A stretch of DNA of 64,000 nucleotides from Pestalotiopsis fici W106-1. Taxonomy: Eukaryota > Ascomycota > Sordariomycetes > Amphisphaeriales > Sporocadaceae. The DNA is taken from assembly GCF_000516985.1 (NCBI RefSeq), contig NW_006917098.1, positions 310,001-374,000 of the forward strand. Direction: 5' to 3'. The notes beneath the pieces are model-generated. The model saw only the letters and a program-made list of their open reading frames with translations. It did no database searches and had not been told where the DNA came from. Both the position numbers and the translations under genes were made by a program. Numbering within the stretch: the first letter of the stretch is position 1; each line of letters opens with the position of its first letter. Positions 12,500-23,954 of this stretch are shown here, piece after piece.

Positions 12500-13277
12500 A
12501 GACAGCGCATTAATGGGCAATATAATTCGTAAAATGTTTCGAAATCTTCCCTTGGCCACACAATCGCTGCTATACTCATCGAGGCCTACCATGTGCTTCT
12601 GATGCATTATTCTCGCCCGTCTGAAATGAAGGAGATGGACTATGAGTCTGGTTCTATTATGTGCGTATAACGCTATGGCAATTGTTGCTAGGGCGAAGGG
12701 ATGGAGCTGCGCTCAGGTCAATCATGCTCGAGTATATAAGCAGACATACCAAAAGCTGCCAGCTCGCTAGGCCCAACAGGCGAAAGTGGTCTCGCGAACT
12801 CTGTGAAAGAAACCGGTACTACTGTTCAGGATGACCCACTATAGCCCTGGGACTAATACCTAGGACTAATACTGTTCTACACGGAACCACTACTAAAGGT
12901 CGCCAATAACCTATAGATCCACTTTGCCTTACAACACTAACTTTCGGTTAGAATTATTCAGTAGGTTCTCAGGCATTTTCAACCCTATGTAAGTTAGTCG
13001 GTTCGGAAATAGAAACATGGTTGCCTTAACAGAAGACCTGATTAAGTCAGCCTAACTTTCGCCAAGCCTTCACAAGTGGTAAGTGGATCACAGCCAGCTC
13101 CCGCGGGTCATGGTTCGTTCATTGCATCCGCATGGCATCTACGAAGTACACGCACGTTCTATCGTACAGGTGCGTTTCACCTCGACTACACGTAGGACCG
13201 CATTGTTATAGACCGAACATCCGCTGCCGTATCCAGCCACGTTACTGCCAGAGCCAGTGTGTAGTTCACCTTTGTCA
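12500..13277. other. Intergenic stretch, possible old repeat remnant
   Basis: 778 bases without a convincing gene. The part at about 12520-12840 reads almost open in one forward frame (for example MAIVARAKGWSCAQVNHARV near 12671) but is cut by stops, as in a decayed gene or transposon. I do not recognise the family. The rest (12850-13277) shows no structure. Confidence 0.35.
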
Positions 13278-14962
13278 TTAGAGAGCCAGGATGGAGATTC
13301 TCGTTGTCACTGTTACCTTCAGGGTGTTTGCGCTCTTTTGAACCCCTTGCCTACGTTTTACATGCATGTCAGAAACCATGTTGGCAAATCTTTCTGTGCT
13401 GAAGAACCGAGTAGTGTGGAGGGAAAACTCACGCAAGTCTCGCAAAAACCCCATGGCGATAGGCGCAGCCGCGAAGATCGCAAGAACCTGGCCCAGCGTC
13501 CAACCCTGCGTGAACCAGTCTTGGCCCAGGTCCAACAGGATCTCGGTGCGGAATTTCGTATACAGGACGAGAAGAGCCCAAGTGGCGGCCCCAAAGACGA
13601 GCACGTCCACAACTGCCATGATAAACACGACCCGGCGCCGCCGCGGGTCGTTCTGGATGAGCCGGTGGCGCTCGCGTATGCGCTGCAGCCGGCCGGCGGG
13701 GGGTCGCCTGCCCTGGTTATTCGGCCGTGGTATCGGGTGGGACTTGTCGAGCCGCTTGAAAACACAACGCATAACCAGCCAGCCCACCACGACGCGAACG
13801 ACGATATATGCGACGATGCAACCCGTGACGATCGCGATATTCTTGCCGTCAGGCGTGTAGTGGAACTGGCAGACGGTGTCCGAGTACGTTTCGAAGCTAA
13901 ACGTGGGCGAGCCCAGCGTGTTGAGCGCGGTCAAAAAGCCCAGGCCGACGGTGAGCCCAAAGCTGAGGAAGATCAGAATGTCGCGGATCGTGCTTGCGCG
14001 GGAGCGGAGAAGGTCGGGGTCTCGGTCACCCTTTGGCTTGCGCTCTTCTGCCATCCGCGTGATGCGGTGCGTGCACGCGCCGGTGCGCCAGGCCAGGATG
14101 GACGAGCTCAGGGACAGCGACGCCACCCACGCGGCGAGCAGCAGGTCCTTCTTGTAGAAATGTGCCCGTGACATGATGCCTGGGATGTAATACACCGCAA
14201 GGGCAACGGGTAGTGCCAGGTTAACGACAATGATGGTATCGGCAAACCCATCAAAGGACTTCATGATGGCGCGATAGAAAATGTGCCACCGTGAGCCGGG
14301 TGGCCTGCTAAGCTTGGAGGGCGGCAGGTTGTATTGTTGTTCCTCGTGGATGTGATACCCTAGCCCGACGGCCTTGACCGCCACAATGAGAGCATAGAAT
14401 GACAAGACGGCTGTTTGGAACCACGAGAACAGGAAGATCTATTGCCAGTGGCTGCGGTCAGTAAAGCATGATGATAACCACGGCCGACTGACCCAAAAAC
14501 ACTCACTCCAGGGCCATTGATATCCGAAAGTTGATCAGGGGAGAAGCCGACTTGACAGATTTCGCTTCTGCACTCGTGAGCCGGTTGATCGATGACGCTG
14601 GAAAAATAGACAAAGTCGGGATGCGTGGAAGGGTTGGTTTCGTTATATGCGGACACAGTGGCGTTGTAGTTGAGGCGCAGCCGGTATTCCCACTCCAGGA
14701 TATCGGGGAAGCTGGCTACAGCTTGTAGATCGACGGGGAGCGCGTTTCGAAAATAGGCCGCAGTGGTGTTCTCATCTAGAGTTGCAGGAACCCAGAATGT
14801 CGCATTGGTGATCTCGGGGATGTCCACTTGGACCAGAGAGGCAGCTTCGACATTAAACCATGATGTAAAGAAGTCGCCAACGAGCGAGCAGTCTGACGAG
14901 AAGTTGAGAGTATCAAGCGCTGGGGTTGTCCAGTTCTCGAACTGGATCACAGTGTTCGCCAT
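13278..14962 (-). CDS. Multi-pass membrane protein of unknown function
   Basis: Exons 14962-14507 and 14438-13278 give 538 residues. The first about 150 residues form a soluble region with several Asn-X-Ser/Thr sites and paired cysteines (for example HECRSEICQVGF), likely outside the cell. About six hydrophobic segments follow, starting IFLFSWFQTAVLSFYALIVA, with a basic loop rich in Arg/Lys (RRPPAGRLQRIRERHRLIQ) likely cytoplasmic. I recognise no domain. Near the 3' end a GTGAGT at 13433 could start a 39-base in-frame intron (to 13395), so two C-terminal forms are possible. Divergent from the membrane protein at 16472. Confidence 0.75.
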
Positions 14963-16471
14963 TGCAGATACGGTGCTGTGATTTCTGGGTCGACAAGTTC
15001 GTTGTTATCGTCAGGCAAACACCAGTTTTCATCTTGGGCGCCTCCCAACTATATATATGTATGTATGTATGTGTGTGTTTGTCAGGCGGTGGACAGAAGA
15101 AGTGCCCACCCTGGAAACTTCTCAAGAGCGGGCTTCGAAAGTCTTCGCGTATAATGATCTCCTTCTCAAGGCTGCTTGCAATTTGGACGACTTGAGACCC
15201 CAGGATTACAGGATCCTTACCAACTTTTCCCCCGGTCATTTGGCTGAAGATGGCGAAAGTGCTGTGAGGCGACTATGGTCTGGGGCCCCGTTGGCATTAC
15301 ACATCAGGCTCATAAGGCTCTGGTTTGAGTTCATCTGCCGGGGTATGCGCCAGTCACATTCAGCTTGACAGCCTGCCTAGTAGTGCCTACAAGCCTGACG
15401 ATAAGAACCTGAATATACGCAATGTGCAGAAAAGCACTGCATTAGGTTGCGGCTCAGCACGCTACGAGCCAGGGACTTGGATGGGGAATGGCTCGAATCC
15501 TGCATACTGGGAAATCCAATATTAACCTGCTTACCTAATTTGGCTCTCGTAGAAGCAACCACTTCCACTTCGAGACACATATCCGCGCAGCTGAAAACAT
15601 ATACCATGCTAATAGGACTGATACCCGGTCCTGCTGACGGTGACTAATCGCACAGTCGTGGCTCTGCATCAGTGTCTGCACCCCTTTTCCGGCACCTGAG
15701 AGCCCAGACCGCCAGCATAATCTGATCGGCAATGCCCCTACCGCAAATGTCAGCCTTCCGTCTTTTGCCAAGAGCCAGGGGCCGCAGCCTGCAGCGACAC
15801 GACTTCGAAATGATGGCACCTACGTATCTGAATTTTCTACATATCCCAGTTACGTTGAAAAGTGTCATGTCATGGCTTTGCCATCAATAGGTAGCTAGGG
15901 ACGTGCCTTCAGCGAGAGCCACCGAAGGTGATGCATTCTCATGTCATACACTAAGCACGAGGGCATAATGATAGTGATTGATGGGGAGTATGGGGAGTAT
16001 GAGCTACGCCATAATTGCCCTGCTCCGCCTTGGAAATCGGAGATGTACTCCATACATGCAAAGGAAACAAGTCTACACATCACACCGTGGTTTCTACAGA
16101 TCCCTTTTGATCACACTAGACACTAGCGGCCTATTCACGATCGATCCCGGGGGGGCAGGGGTGTTAGGGACGGACACAAGATTTTGGTGCGGCCGTACAG
16201 GGGTCTGATACTTTGGCTTTGCATGACTAGCTATTGCTCGAGATATGTCAGCTTGATTGGATGGAATGAAAGCATGGCTTCCCTGTCCACGACACAGCCG
16301 CTCCTGGCGTCCGAGCTAAAAGTAGAGCCTCCTTTGCTAGGAACGGATATATGAACGACTGGGGGAAACTGTTGCAACCATACAAACTCATTTAACGGGC
16401 GAATTTGTGCTCGTACACTTGAGACTTCACCAACCATCGAACTTTACGGGTCTTTTTTGTCTGCCTACAAG
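14963..16471. other. Divergent intergenic region between two membrane-protein genes
   Basis: 1.5 kb with only short random frames. A TATG/TG microsatellite lies at about 15050-15078. No other structure was seen; it must hold both promoters. Confidence 0.5.
15050..15078 (+). repeat. ATGT/GT microsatellite
   Basis: TATATATGTATGTATG-type repeat running into GTGTGTG, 72-100 bases upstream of the membrane-protein start at 14962. Confidence 0.8.
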
Positions 16472-17842
16472 ATGGCTAATACGACTTGCATCAGTGCCTC
16501 TGTTTGCGTTCCTACGGCAGCTGTCTCGGCACCAATGGGACAGGTTTTTGCCTCACCGGAGGACCTAGTCCCCACTGCACCCTGGCGCTCCTCGCTCTCG
16601 GTATTTTATAGCTGTATATCGATCCTCATTCTCTGTCCCTGGACGGGCCTAAATCTCAACCTACCGGCGGAAAGTGATTCCACATGGTCCAAATTGGTTC
16701 GCAAGGCCAAATGGTGCTTGATCACCATCTGTGTCCCTGAGTATGCAGCAGCCACAGCGTTGGCCGAGTTGCGTGCTGCTCTAGCATCGCAACAACTTTT
16801 CAGAAACGAATTACACGTTAATCATTGGACGCTGGCCCACGCCTTCTTTGCCAATGCCGGTGGCTTCGTTCTCGAGTATGAGCCGACACTCCCACAGCTG
16901 CTCAAAAATAAGACGACTACAACGACAAAGCATATTGTGGATAGTGCAAAGACTGCATTAGGGCTCCCACTACTGGCGGAATCTTCGGATGATATCGAGC
17001 CCGCGCCAGGCGCACAGCTACAGCGCATTGCGCTTACCTGCGATGGGCTGGCCATTTTAATGCGGTTGGGCTTTATCACCCCGTCATCAGCCATACTGGA
17101 TATTTCAGTCCAGGAGCTTGACGACAAGAGCAAGACGGACGGATTTGCCAAATTCATTGCCGTGGTTCAGACCACGAACTTTGTCATACACCTCGTGGCG
17201 CGAATGGCCGAGCGCCCTTGGCGAGTTGGGACGCCTCCGGAATATGTGACGTGTATAATGGTCTTATACTCGATAGCAATATTGGCTTTCTACTGGCGCA
17301 AGCCCCAAGGAATCAACCTTCCTATCGTCATTAAATGCGGCCGACTTTCATCTCGCAAGCTCGAGCGCAAGATGTTGGCCAAGCTACGCAAGGCGCTTAA
17401 GGTCTATCACTACTCGGTCAACGAAGACTGCTCAAACGTGCCGCGCATCCCTTATGGCCGCATTCAACTACAATCTTCGCTCCGAAAGCTCCCATTGACA
17501 GAATTAGCGCTATTGTTGCTCACCTCCAGCACAAATGTATTAACGACCATATTCGTCTCGGGTGTCTTGGGTCAACCTTGGAAAAAAATCTGGTCCTTCG
17601 CTGGATTGATAATGAGTATTCTGTGGATCTTCATATGCATGCCGCGCATTGTGGGATACTGGCTCCCTGAAGCCGTATCGTTTCGTCGGACACTGCATGT
17701 AGTCGGATTCTTAGCGATGCTCTTCTACTTTCTCTGTCGGCTGACTTGGTATATTGTCGCATTCTATACTGTCTTTGCAGCACAGCTCCCGGCGGGTGCT
17801 TATATGACGGTCGAGTGGTTGAGTTTCATTCCAGAGTTCTAA
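16472..17842 (+). CDS. Fungal integral membrane protein of unknown function
   Basis: Single-exon frame of 456 residues from ATG 16472 (MANTTCISASVCV); an upstream in-frame TTG is not used. Features in order: a hydrophobic segment near residues 40-60 (FYSCISILILCPWTG), an amphipathic segment with KAKWCLITICVPEYAAATA, a soluble middle part with a Lys/Thr-rich insert and acidic stretch, then four to five hydrophobic segments to the C-terminus. The W-RSSLSV...CPWTGLNLN and VRKAKWCLI...PEYA pattern recalls a large group of uncharacterised fungal membrane proteins; no activity is known to me. Divergent from the 538-residue membrane protein. Confidence 0.8.
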   Translation: MANTTCISASVCVPTAAVSAPMGQVFASPEDLVPTAPWRSSLSVFYSCISILILCPWTGLNLNLPAESDSTWSKLVRKAKWCLITICVPEYAAATALAELRAALASQQLFRNELHVNHWTLAHAFFANAGGFVLEYEPTLPQLLKNKTTTTTKHIVDSAKTALGLPLLAESSDDIEPAPGAQLQRIALTCDGLAILMRLGFITPSSAILDISVQELDDKSKTDGFAKFIAVVQTTNFVIHLVARMAERPWRVGTPPEYVTCIMVLYSIAILAFYWRKPQGINLPIVIKCGRLSSRKLERKMLAKLRKALKVYHYSVNEDCSNVPRIPYGRIQLQSSLRKLPLTELALLLLTSSTNVLTTIFVSGVLGQPWKKIWSFAGLIMSILWIFICMPRIVGYWLPEAVSFRRTLHVVGFLAMLFYFLCRLTWYIVAFYTVFAAQLPAGAYMTVEWLSFIPEF

Positions 17843-18847
17843 GAAGGGACCTTGACGGCGGAGTATGCTCACCCGCGCCAGGGAAGGGGGCGATACGGAA
17901 TAGAGAGACACTTCTGCTGTGACACAGAGCACTGTACCTCGATATAGAGAGGATGAATCGGTGATGTGCTTGAAGTTGAGTAGTTTCCTCACGTTTAGAA
18001 GCCCCCGACATCATCCTGTGCGTATATAATTACTGTGAAATGGAATGCCCCATATTCACTCCAGTGTAGTAGTAACCCTAATATTAGAAATAGTAACAAT
18101 AGCTATCATACTTGCTTGTCCAGTCCGCAAATGCTGTGGTGGGGTCCTGATCAATGAACCCCTTAGCTCGTGGAGTTGCTAGATCAAAACAGTGATCTGC
18201 GGTAGTTCAGTTGCGTTTTTCTTCACTTTTCATGCATTTTCAATTCATTTAATAATATATCTCAACTGGTACTCGAAACATACAATTCTACACTTAGATG
18301 CGACCGCACAGGATGCAACCCTGAAGTGATCAGGCTACTGGCCTGATCACGCAATAACCTAAAGATGTTGGTTGTTTGGTTGAGGTTTCCCACCAGATCC
18401 ATGCTCCAGCCTAATGCTATATTATACTGCATGCTTAAAAAGCGTTCTTGAAGTCGAATTAAATAAAGACTGCCTCACCCTCCCAGAGACCGTGACCGGT
18501 AGAACAGCAGCTATGACTTATTGCCAACTATCTTCGCGCCAGAAACACCCCCTTACTTTTTGACTTTCTTTTACGTCGACGTCAGCCTCCTCCGACAGTC
18601 AAGACACGGCGGCCCGGTATACACAATTTAAAAGGTTTCTAAGCCTGGATGCTCCTTTTTAAACGCAATTCCCGCAAACATATTACGACCAAGGCTATAC
18701 GCTAAGCGTAAAAGGCGGATTAAATTCCAAAAAAAAAAAAGAAGAAAAAAAGAGATTTATTACGCTCGGAGTGTCACGACAGTCGGATCAATACATGATT
18801 AGGTACGATATAGTATTGTATAGGTAGGGGTAGATAAAGTACAAAGC
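17843..18847. other. AT-rich intergenic region upstream of the truncated acyltransferase
   Basis: About 1 kb without a gene. An A-rich run lies at 18729-18753, and 18770-18840 (GATTAGGTACGATATAG, TAGGTAGGGGTAGATAAAG) looks like the tail of a repeat. This may be a mobile-element end that replaced the 5' half of the acyltransferase; that is a guess from composition only. Confidence 0.35.
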
Positions 18848-18850
18848 TGA

Positions 18851-19522
18851 GACTTGAATCAAATTTCACCAAATGACGCGCTATCGGCGCTCCTTTGGCG
18901 GACCGTCATAGAAGTGCAGAATCCGATCGATTCGCTGCCCGAGGGTGACGACCCGCAATCTGTCTTCAATATTGCCATTGACGCCCGGATGCGTATCAAT
19001 CCACCCGTTCACCCGCAGACACTGGGCTGCTTTCTTGCCTATGTGTCTGTGAAGTTGCCCATCCGCACCATGCTGTCTAAATGGAGCTTGGCCGGTATTG
19101 CGTTGCGAATTCGACAAGCTGTGCTACGTGCTGGACCGGGATACACTGAGGATGTCGGGGCATTCATTGATCACCACGTGACCTACGTCGACCGCCTAGT
19201 CCCCACGGCGTTCTTGAATGTCCCCGATTTCAATTTTGTGCAATCCTCATGGGTCGGCTTTGCGTTGTATAGCCTCGACTGGGGCCATCTTGGCAAGATC
19301 CAAGCTGTGCGCTCGCCTAGCTTGGGCGTCATTAATGGCTTACAGGTGATCTTGCCAGTACTTCCGGATGGTGGAATAGAAGTTTTGATTGGCGTCGAGG
19401 AAAGCTGTCTTGACAGGTTTCTGCGTGAACCATTGTGGAACAAGTTTGCATCATTTGCACTTGCATCTGCTGTTATCCAAGGTGCCGCCAAAAGACCACT
19501 ACCTCTGGTATCTCTCCAATAG
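18851..19522 (+). pseudogene. 5'-truncated BAHD-type acyltransferase (trichothecene 3-O-acetyltransferase-like family), C-terminal half
   Basis: The frame after the TGA at 18848-18850 runs about 223 codons with no usable ATG at its head. It holds the second half of a BAHD acyltransferase: ISPNDALSALLWR, then NIAIDARMRINPP, a SLDWG segment at the position of the family's DFGWG motif, and DGGIEVLIGVEESCLDRFL near the end. The first half, with the catalytic HHxxxD, is absent: no forward frame of 60 codons or more exists between 17842 and 18854. Such enzymes move acyl groups from CoA to alcohols or amines, often in secondary metabolism; this copy should be inactive. It converges with a Zn2Cys6 regulator. 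Confidence 0.8.
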
Positions 19523-19705
19523 AAGCCTCAATCATGAACATTCCTTGAAAGGCGAATCGGCTTCATTGAAGGGGAAAGGAAAAAAAGAACTTCGGTTGAC
19601 GTTCTAGACCATGAATCTGTACTGTGTATCTTAATAGCTGGTCGTATAGCTCTTCCTTTTAGACCCAAAGGGGCCGGTGAGTTTCCAATGATGAAGGAAT
19701 ATACG

Positions 19706-21577
19706 TTAGGCAAAGGATATCCACATTTGATTCTCTTGCATTGCCTTGTGGATGAACCAAGGGCTTTGTTCTGTGACTGGCTGCTTCCATACCAGATTCA
19801 GTAGCTTTTTCGTTGCTCGAATATTACCCAAGCCAATGGACTTGAACATGGTAGTCAGACGACCACATAGTTCTGCACGCTGCTCTTGGTCCGTGATGCA
19901 GCATCCGATGACGGCAATGGCCCAGCAGAGACTGGTATTTATGCGTGCCATTGGACCCAGTTGACGCAGCAGAGTGAATGCTTGCGTCAGGGAGTTTTCG
20001 GTCTGCTGAGAATAAAGCATGGCACCATCGTCTTGTTGATATCCTTTCAAACAAGTGAGGAGATAGAGATGGACGGCTTGCTGGTATATCAAGGAGCAAA
20101 TGACCACGTCCTGGTCAACCACTGTAGTCGGACAAAAAGCAAGAATTTGGCTTTCAAGGGATGAATATGTTGCGAAATCATCGAACTGCGGAAATGAGGG
20201 GTTGACTGTTTTTGATAAAGCCCTTCCAGCAAAACTGGCTATCTCTGGTATAAGGAGTAGCAGTGGCAACCAAGTCCCACATAATTGCCCGACATACCCT
20301 GAGGTGGCCAGTCTTTGCGCCTCGGCCACCACACCAGGGTCGAGTAAAGGTTTGGTACAGACTGTGGCGTCAATCGATATCATGCTGATCAGTCCAGTAT
20401 ATACGTAATACTCGGTAATAAAGTTCTTCATGGCGCGAGGGATATGATTGTCCGTATGAATTATCAGCTGTGCTACCAATGGTCCAGAGGCACTTAGATG
20501 ATCAAAGATTGCGCCATGTACGTCTCCTCTGGCTGTCTAGGTACGAAAACCCTGTTAGCAGCATCACAACAAAGGCGTCTTTCCACTTACCTCGGTAAAG
20601 CACATTATTAAAGCTCCGAGTGTGACCCATAACAAACTGCCTTCACATCCACTTAGATAATCTTCAATGGCGGACTGGAAATAGCGAAGAGCACTAGCAT
20701 AATCCTGCCGGACGGCCTCCAAGGTATCACCTCTGGCTATGGCTTGATGCGTAGCAGTTTGTGTGAGGACCAGTTGAAGGATAAGCTTGTTCACAAACAT
20801 GAGTGGGACCATTTGTGTAATGAAAGGGTTGTCGGTCGTCGAGCCATTGCCCATACTCAGCGCTGTCCGCGAGGTATAGTAGCTCAAAAGCTGGAAAGAA
20901 CGTGTTTGGAGTCCGGGAAAGCAAGAGGGAGATGACGGAATCGAATGCATCTCCAGCATTGGCATTAGCTCAAGAGCCCTTAGATGCCCATAGTGTGATT
21001 CAGGAAGGGGGGAGCCGAGAATTGTATCACTCGGCAATGCCTCCGGGCCGGAATGGCTGCCACTCTCTGAGTCCGCTTGGACATCAATACCAAGCTGGGA
21101 CGGCAGAAATTCTAGTGGTTCATTAGAATCAGGTTCAACTGACTCCAATCGTGTCTGATGAGGCTGTCTTGTTGGTGTTTCAGCTTGTACATTGCAGACG
21201 TCAACAGAATCATGTAATGATACTTCTTCCGGGGTGTGGCTTTGTACCGGGACATCCTTATTCAGAGAACCTTCCCGGTTATTAGGAGAACCAGAGAAGG
21301 AAATGTTTGTGGCTTGTGATGAGGATTGCTCCGCACTATCCATGAGAGTCCGATTTCCCTGGACACTCTTGTCCGAGTCTCTTCGTGTATGGATTTCAAC
21401 AGGCCAGCGGCACGTGAGCTGATTGCGGGAACATCCCGTGCACATGGGTTTGATCTCATCGCACTTTTTCTTTCGACCCCGACAAGTTAAGCAGCCGGTT
21501 CTTGTTCGAAATATAGGAGCACGTCTGCGAGAGCAACCCTGACGTCGCGAAGATTGGCGACTACTGGAGGTTGCCAT
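19706..21577 (-). CDS. Zn2Cys6 transcription factor
   Basis: Exons 21577-20591 and 20536-19706 give 605 residues. The zinc cluster is at Cys 29, 32, 39, 46, 49 and 56 (GCLTCRGRKKKC, DEIKPMCTGCSRNQLTC), preceded by a basic Ser/Arg-rich tail. A low-complexity acidic Ser/Pro/Glu linker (about 60-210) leads to a helical C-terminal regulatory region of the Fungal_trans_2 type (ALRYFQSAIEDYLSG, then LLLLIPEIASFAGRAL). The junction FTE/TARGDVHGAIFDHL uses a GTAAGT donor and a CTAG acceptor after a CTAAC branch site. Nuclear regulator with unknown targets; it converges with the truncated acyltransferase, which may have been a former target. Confidence 0.92.
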
Positions 21578-22555
21578 GGCGACTTTCTCAAAAAGCTGGC
21601 GACCCGTCGACCCGCCCGGTAGAGAGGCCGCAGGTTCTTGATGCTTTAGGTGGGCCGCATGCGTGAGCCGCGACGACCACTGCCATCAACAGCCCCACAG
21701 GCAGAAAGCTATCACCGTACCCGTTTGAACGACTGACAGATTCGTTGGACCAATCTCGGATTGCTCTTGGTCCAGATTCTGGCAATGGCGATTGGGCGGA
21801 AGCAGGTGTCGATAGATCTCGTCATAGGTCAACCCCAGATTACGCATTGTGATCGGGACCGCGGGGATGAACTTGAGCTCGCTAAAAATGATCAACCTGG
21901 TCTCGATAGTACAAGGATCGTTGTAGACCAGTGAACCCTAAATCGAGACAGCCGCCGACATTCTTCAAAACTGGCACTGATGATGTTTCTATTATTTCCC
22001 ATCAAAATTCAACATACTACCTTCCATCGCCACTCCTTGTTTTCAACTTTGGTAAGATATGGGGTCTCATGAGATGGCTCCCCAGCGCGGAAAGTGATAT
22101 GATTGGCTGTTGGCTATGCCGACAAGGAAGATAGCTGATGTGGAGACCGTTAATCATACCCATGAATAAGCGCGAGCCATGCAGGTATGTTCTGAGTCGT
22201 AACAAAAAACCACGCACGCCATGGCCATTAAGTGCGCTTGTAATAGAGTGCGTCCAGTACAATAGAAGAAATACAGGAATCATGAGCGGGGAGAATCATC
22301 CGAACAAGAGGGACTTCTTCGTTATCCCTTGCATCGATGCATATTTGTCACCAGTAGGCAGTATACCTGCGAAACGAGTAAAGGAATGTAGGGCTAGGGA
22401 CAGCCTAGGCCGTTGAGAGTGCTGAAAGAATTCACTAATGACACCTTGGCAGAACATCTTTCACCCTGAAACTAGCCTTGAACCTTTCTAATTTCAAATA
22501 CTCGAGGCACTATTCTAGGGAAACTTTTGAGACTGTGTCTATAATGACTCTTCGG
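21578..22555. other. Intergenic region upstream of the Zn2Cys6 regulator
   Basis: 978 bases between this regulator's start and the 3' end of the PLP enzyme gene. Only short overlapping frames were seen, none recognised. Confidence 0.45.
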
Positions 22556-23954
22556 CTACCATCCCTTCCAAGGCAGCCAGGTGTCAACCACAACGTCCCT
22601 CTCATCCGCCACGTAAAATACAAAAAATGCAGCTGCCGTAATGCAACAATGATTGCAGTAGAGATACACCCTGTCTCCAACCTTGAAGTTGTCAATCACT
22701 TTGGCTTCTCCTTCAGTCGTACCTAGAATGCCGTGCTCCTGCGATAGCCTGATTGGGCTCCAATCCGGCTTGCCGACCACGCGTCCATATCCAGAGTAGT
22801 CGCTCGTTTCCCGCGACAGTGCAATGGCGCCCGCATTGACGAGGGCCTCGTTGCGCTCGGGATATACGCCACACACTTCAGTGGCGACGCGAATAGCTTG
22901 GTCTGATTCGCACACAAGATTCGTAGATACCTGCTGAAGGTCGTTGCAGGGGAAATTGCCTGTCGCCAGTAAGTTTTAGCAGATGATATTTTCATGCCGG
23001 AACCAACGACCAATCATTTCAAGGCTTCTTACCTGCATGCAGTTCCAACTTGATGTTCGATGGGACTTTATGCTTGAAGGCACTGACAACATGGGCTGTA
23101 GGTGTTGCACCAATCGATACAACCAAATCCCTACTCTCGGAAAGCAGGGAAGCTGCGTGTAGTACACTCGTGATTTCGACATTCAGGGTCTCTTCAGCAG
23201 CTTCCCTAGAACGACCGCCGTAAGAATGTCCGGCGTGGCAGTAAAACCCGTAAATGTTTGCGGCAATGGACTTTTCAGCACGCTCCACAAGGCTACGGAG
23301 GGCCGGGCTTTCAGTGGCCACTCCAGCTCTATGGGATCCAACATCCAGCTTGACAAAGATATCCCATGGTTTTGATGCACTGTAAGCTTCCAAGACGTCT
23401 ATTTGTTGCTCATTGTCGACCATTAAGGTAATTCTCAATGATTGTCTCAAAGCATCAAGCTGGGGCAAGTAGCCAGGGCATACGGGTATTCCATACAGAC
23501 AATAAAGGGGTTGTTAGCCATTACTCTATTTGATCGCTCTGTTTCTGTTCTTGTTTTTTCTCATGATTCGGGAAAACCACAAACCTCGTCCAATTGTCCC
23601 TCTTTTACTAATGGCAGGAGACCTCGTATCTCTGCCAATGTTGATGCGACAACGCTGCGGTACTTGCCATTACCGAGCATCATCCGGGTGATTTCCAAGG
23701 TCTGATAGCAAAGTGTGAATCAGCTATCAAGCTCTTGCTTTCGCCGCAACCCTGGTTAGGCTTTTGTTGGCAAAGACACATACTTTGAGAGTCTTGACAT
23801 GCGGACGAAAGTCAATTCCGAGATCTTCGACATCTTTATGAAGCGCAGCGATATTTTTCTTGACAATGGGAAGCGAAACAATGAGAGACGGAGTCGGCAA
23901 CTCTGCAATGGGTCGGCCGATGTAGTCCTTGTGATGCTCGAGTGAGAAATCCAT
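22556..23954 (-). CDS. D-serine dehydratase / D-threonine aldolase-like PLP enzyme (fold-type III), with one damaged splice acceptor
   Basis: Exons 23954-23784, 23701-23585, 23495-23033 and 22959-22556 would give 384 residues. Landmarks: TPSLIVSLPIVKKNI then FRPHVKT, whose Lys binds PLP in this family; KLDVGSHRAGV; YGFYCHAGHSYGG; HAGNFPCNDLQQ; and near the C-terminus CNHCC, matching the His-X-Cys zinc pair of eukaryotic D-serine dehydratase. Family role: PLP- and metal-dependent breakdown of D-serine, D-threonine or related hydroxy amino acids. The problem is intron 2: the coding frame resumes at YGIPVCPGYLPQ, but the three bases before it (23498-23496) read CTG, not CAG, and no AG lies between the branch site CTAAC and this exon. 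Use of CCCCAG at 23460-23465 would drop 12 residues in frame. The gene may be functional with a short form, or decaying. Confidence 0.82.

Noticed and set aside
13257..14171. 304-codon plus-strand frame
   Set aside because: Antisense shadow of the GC-rich membrane-protein gene, full of Arg/Ala/Gly by composition.
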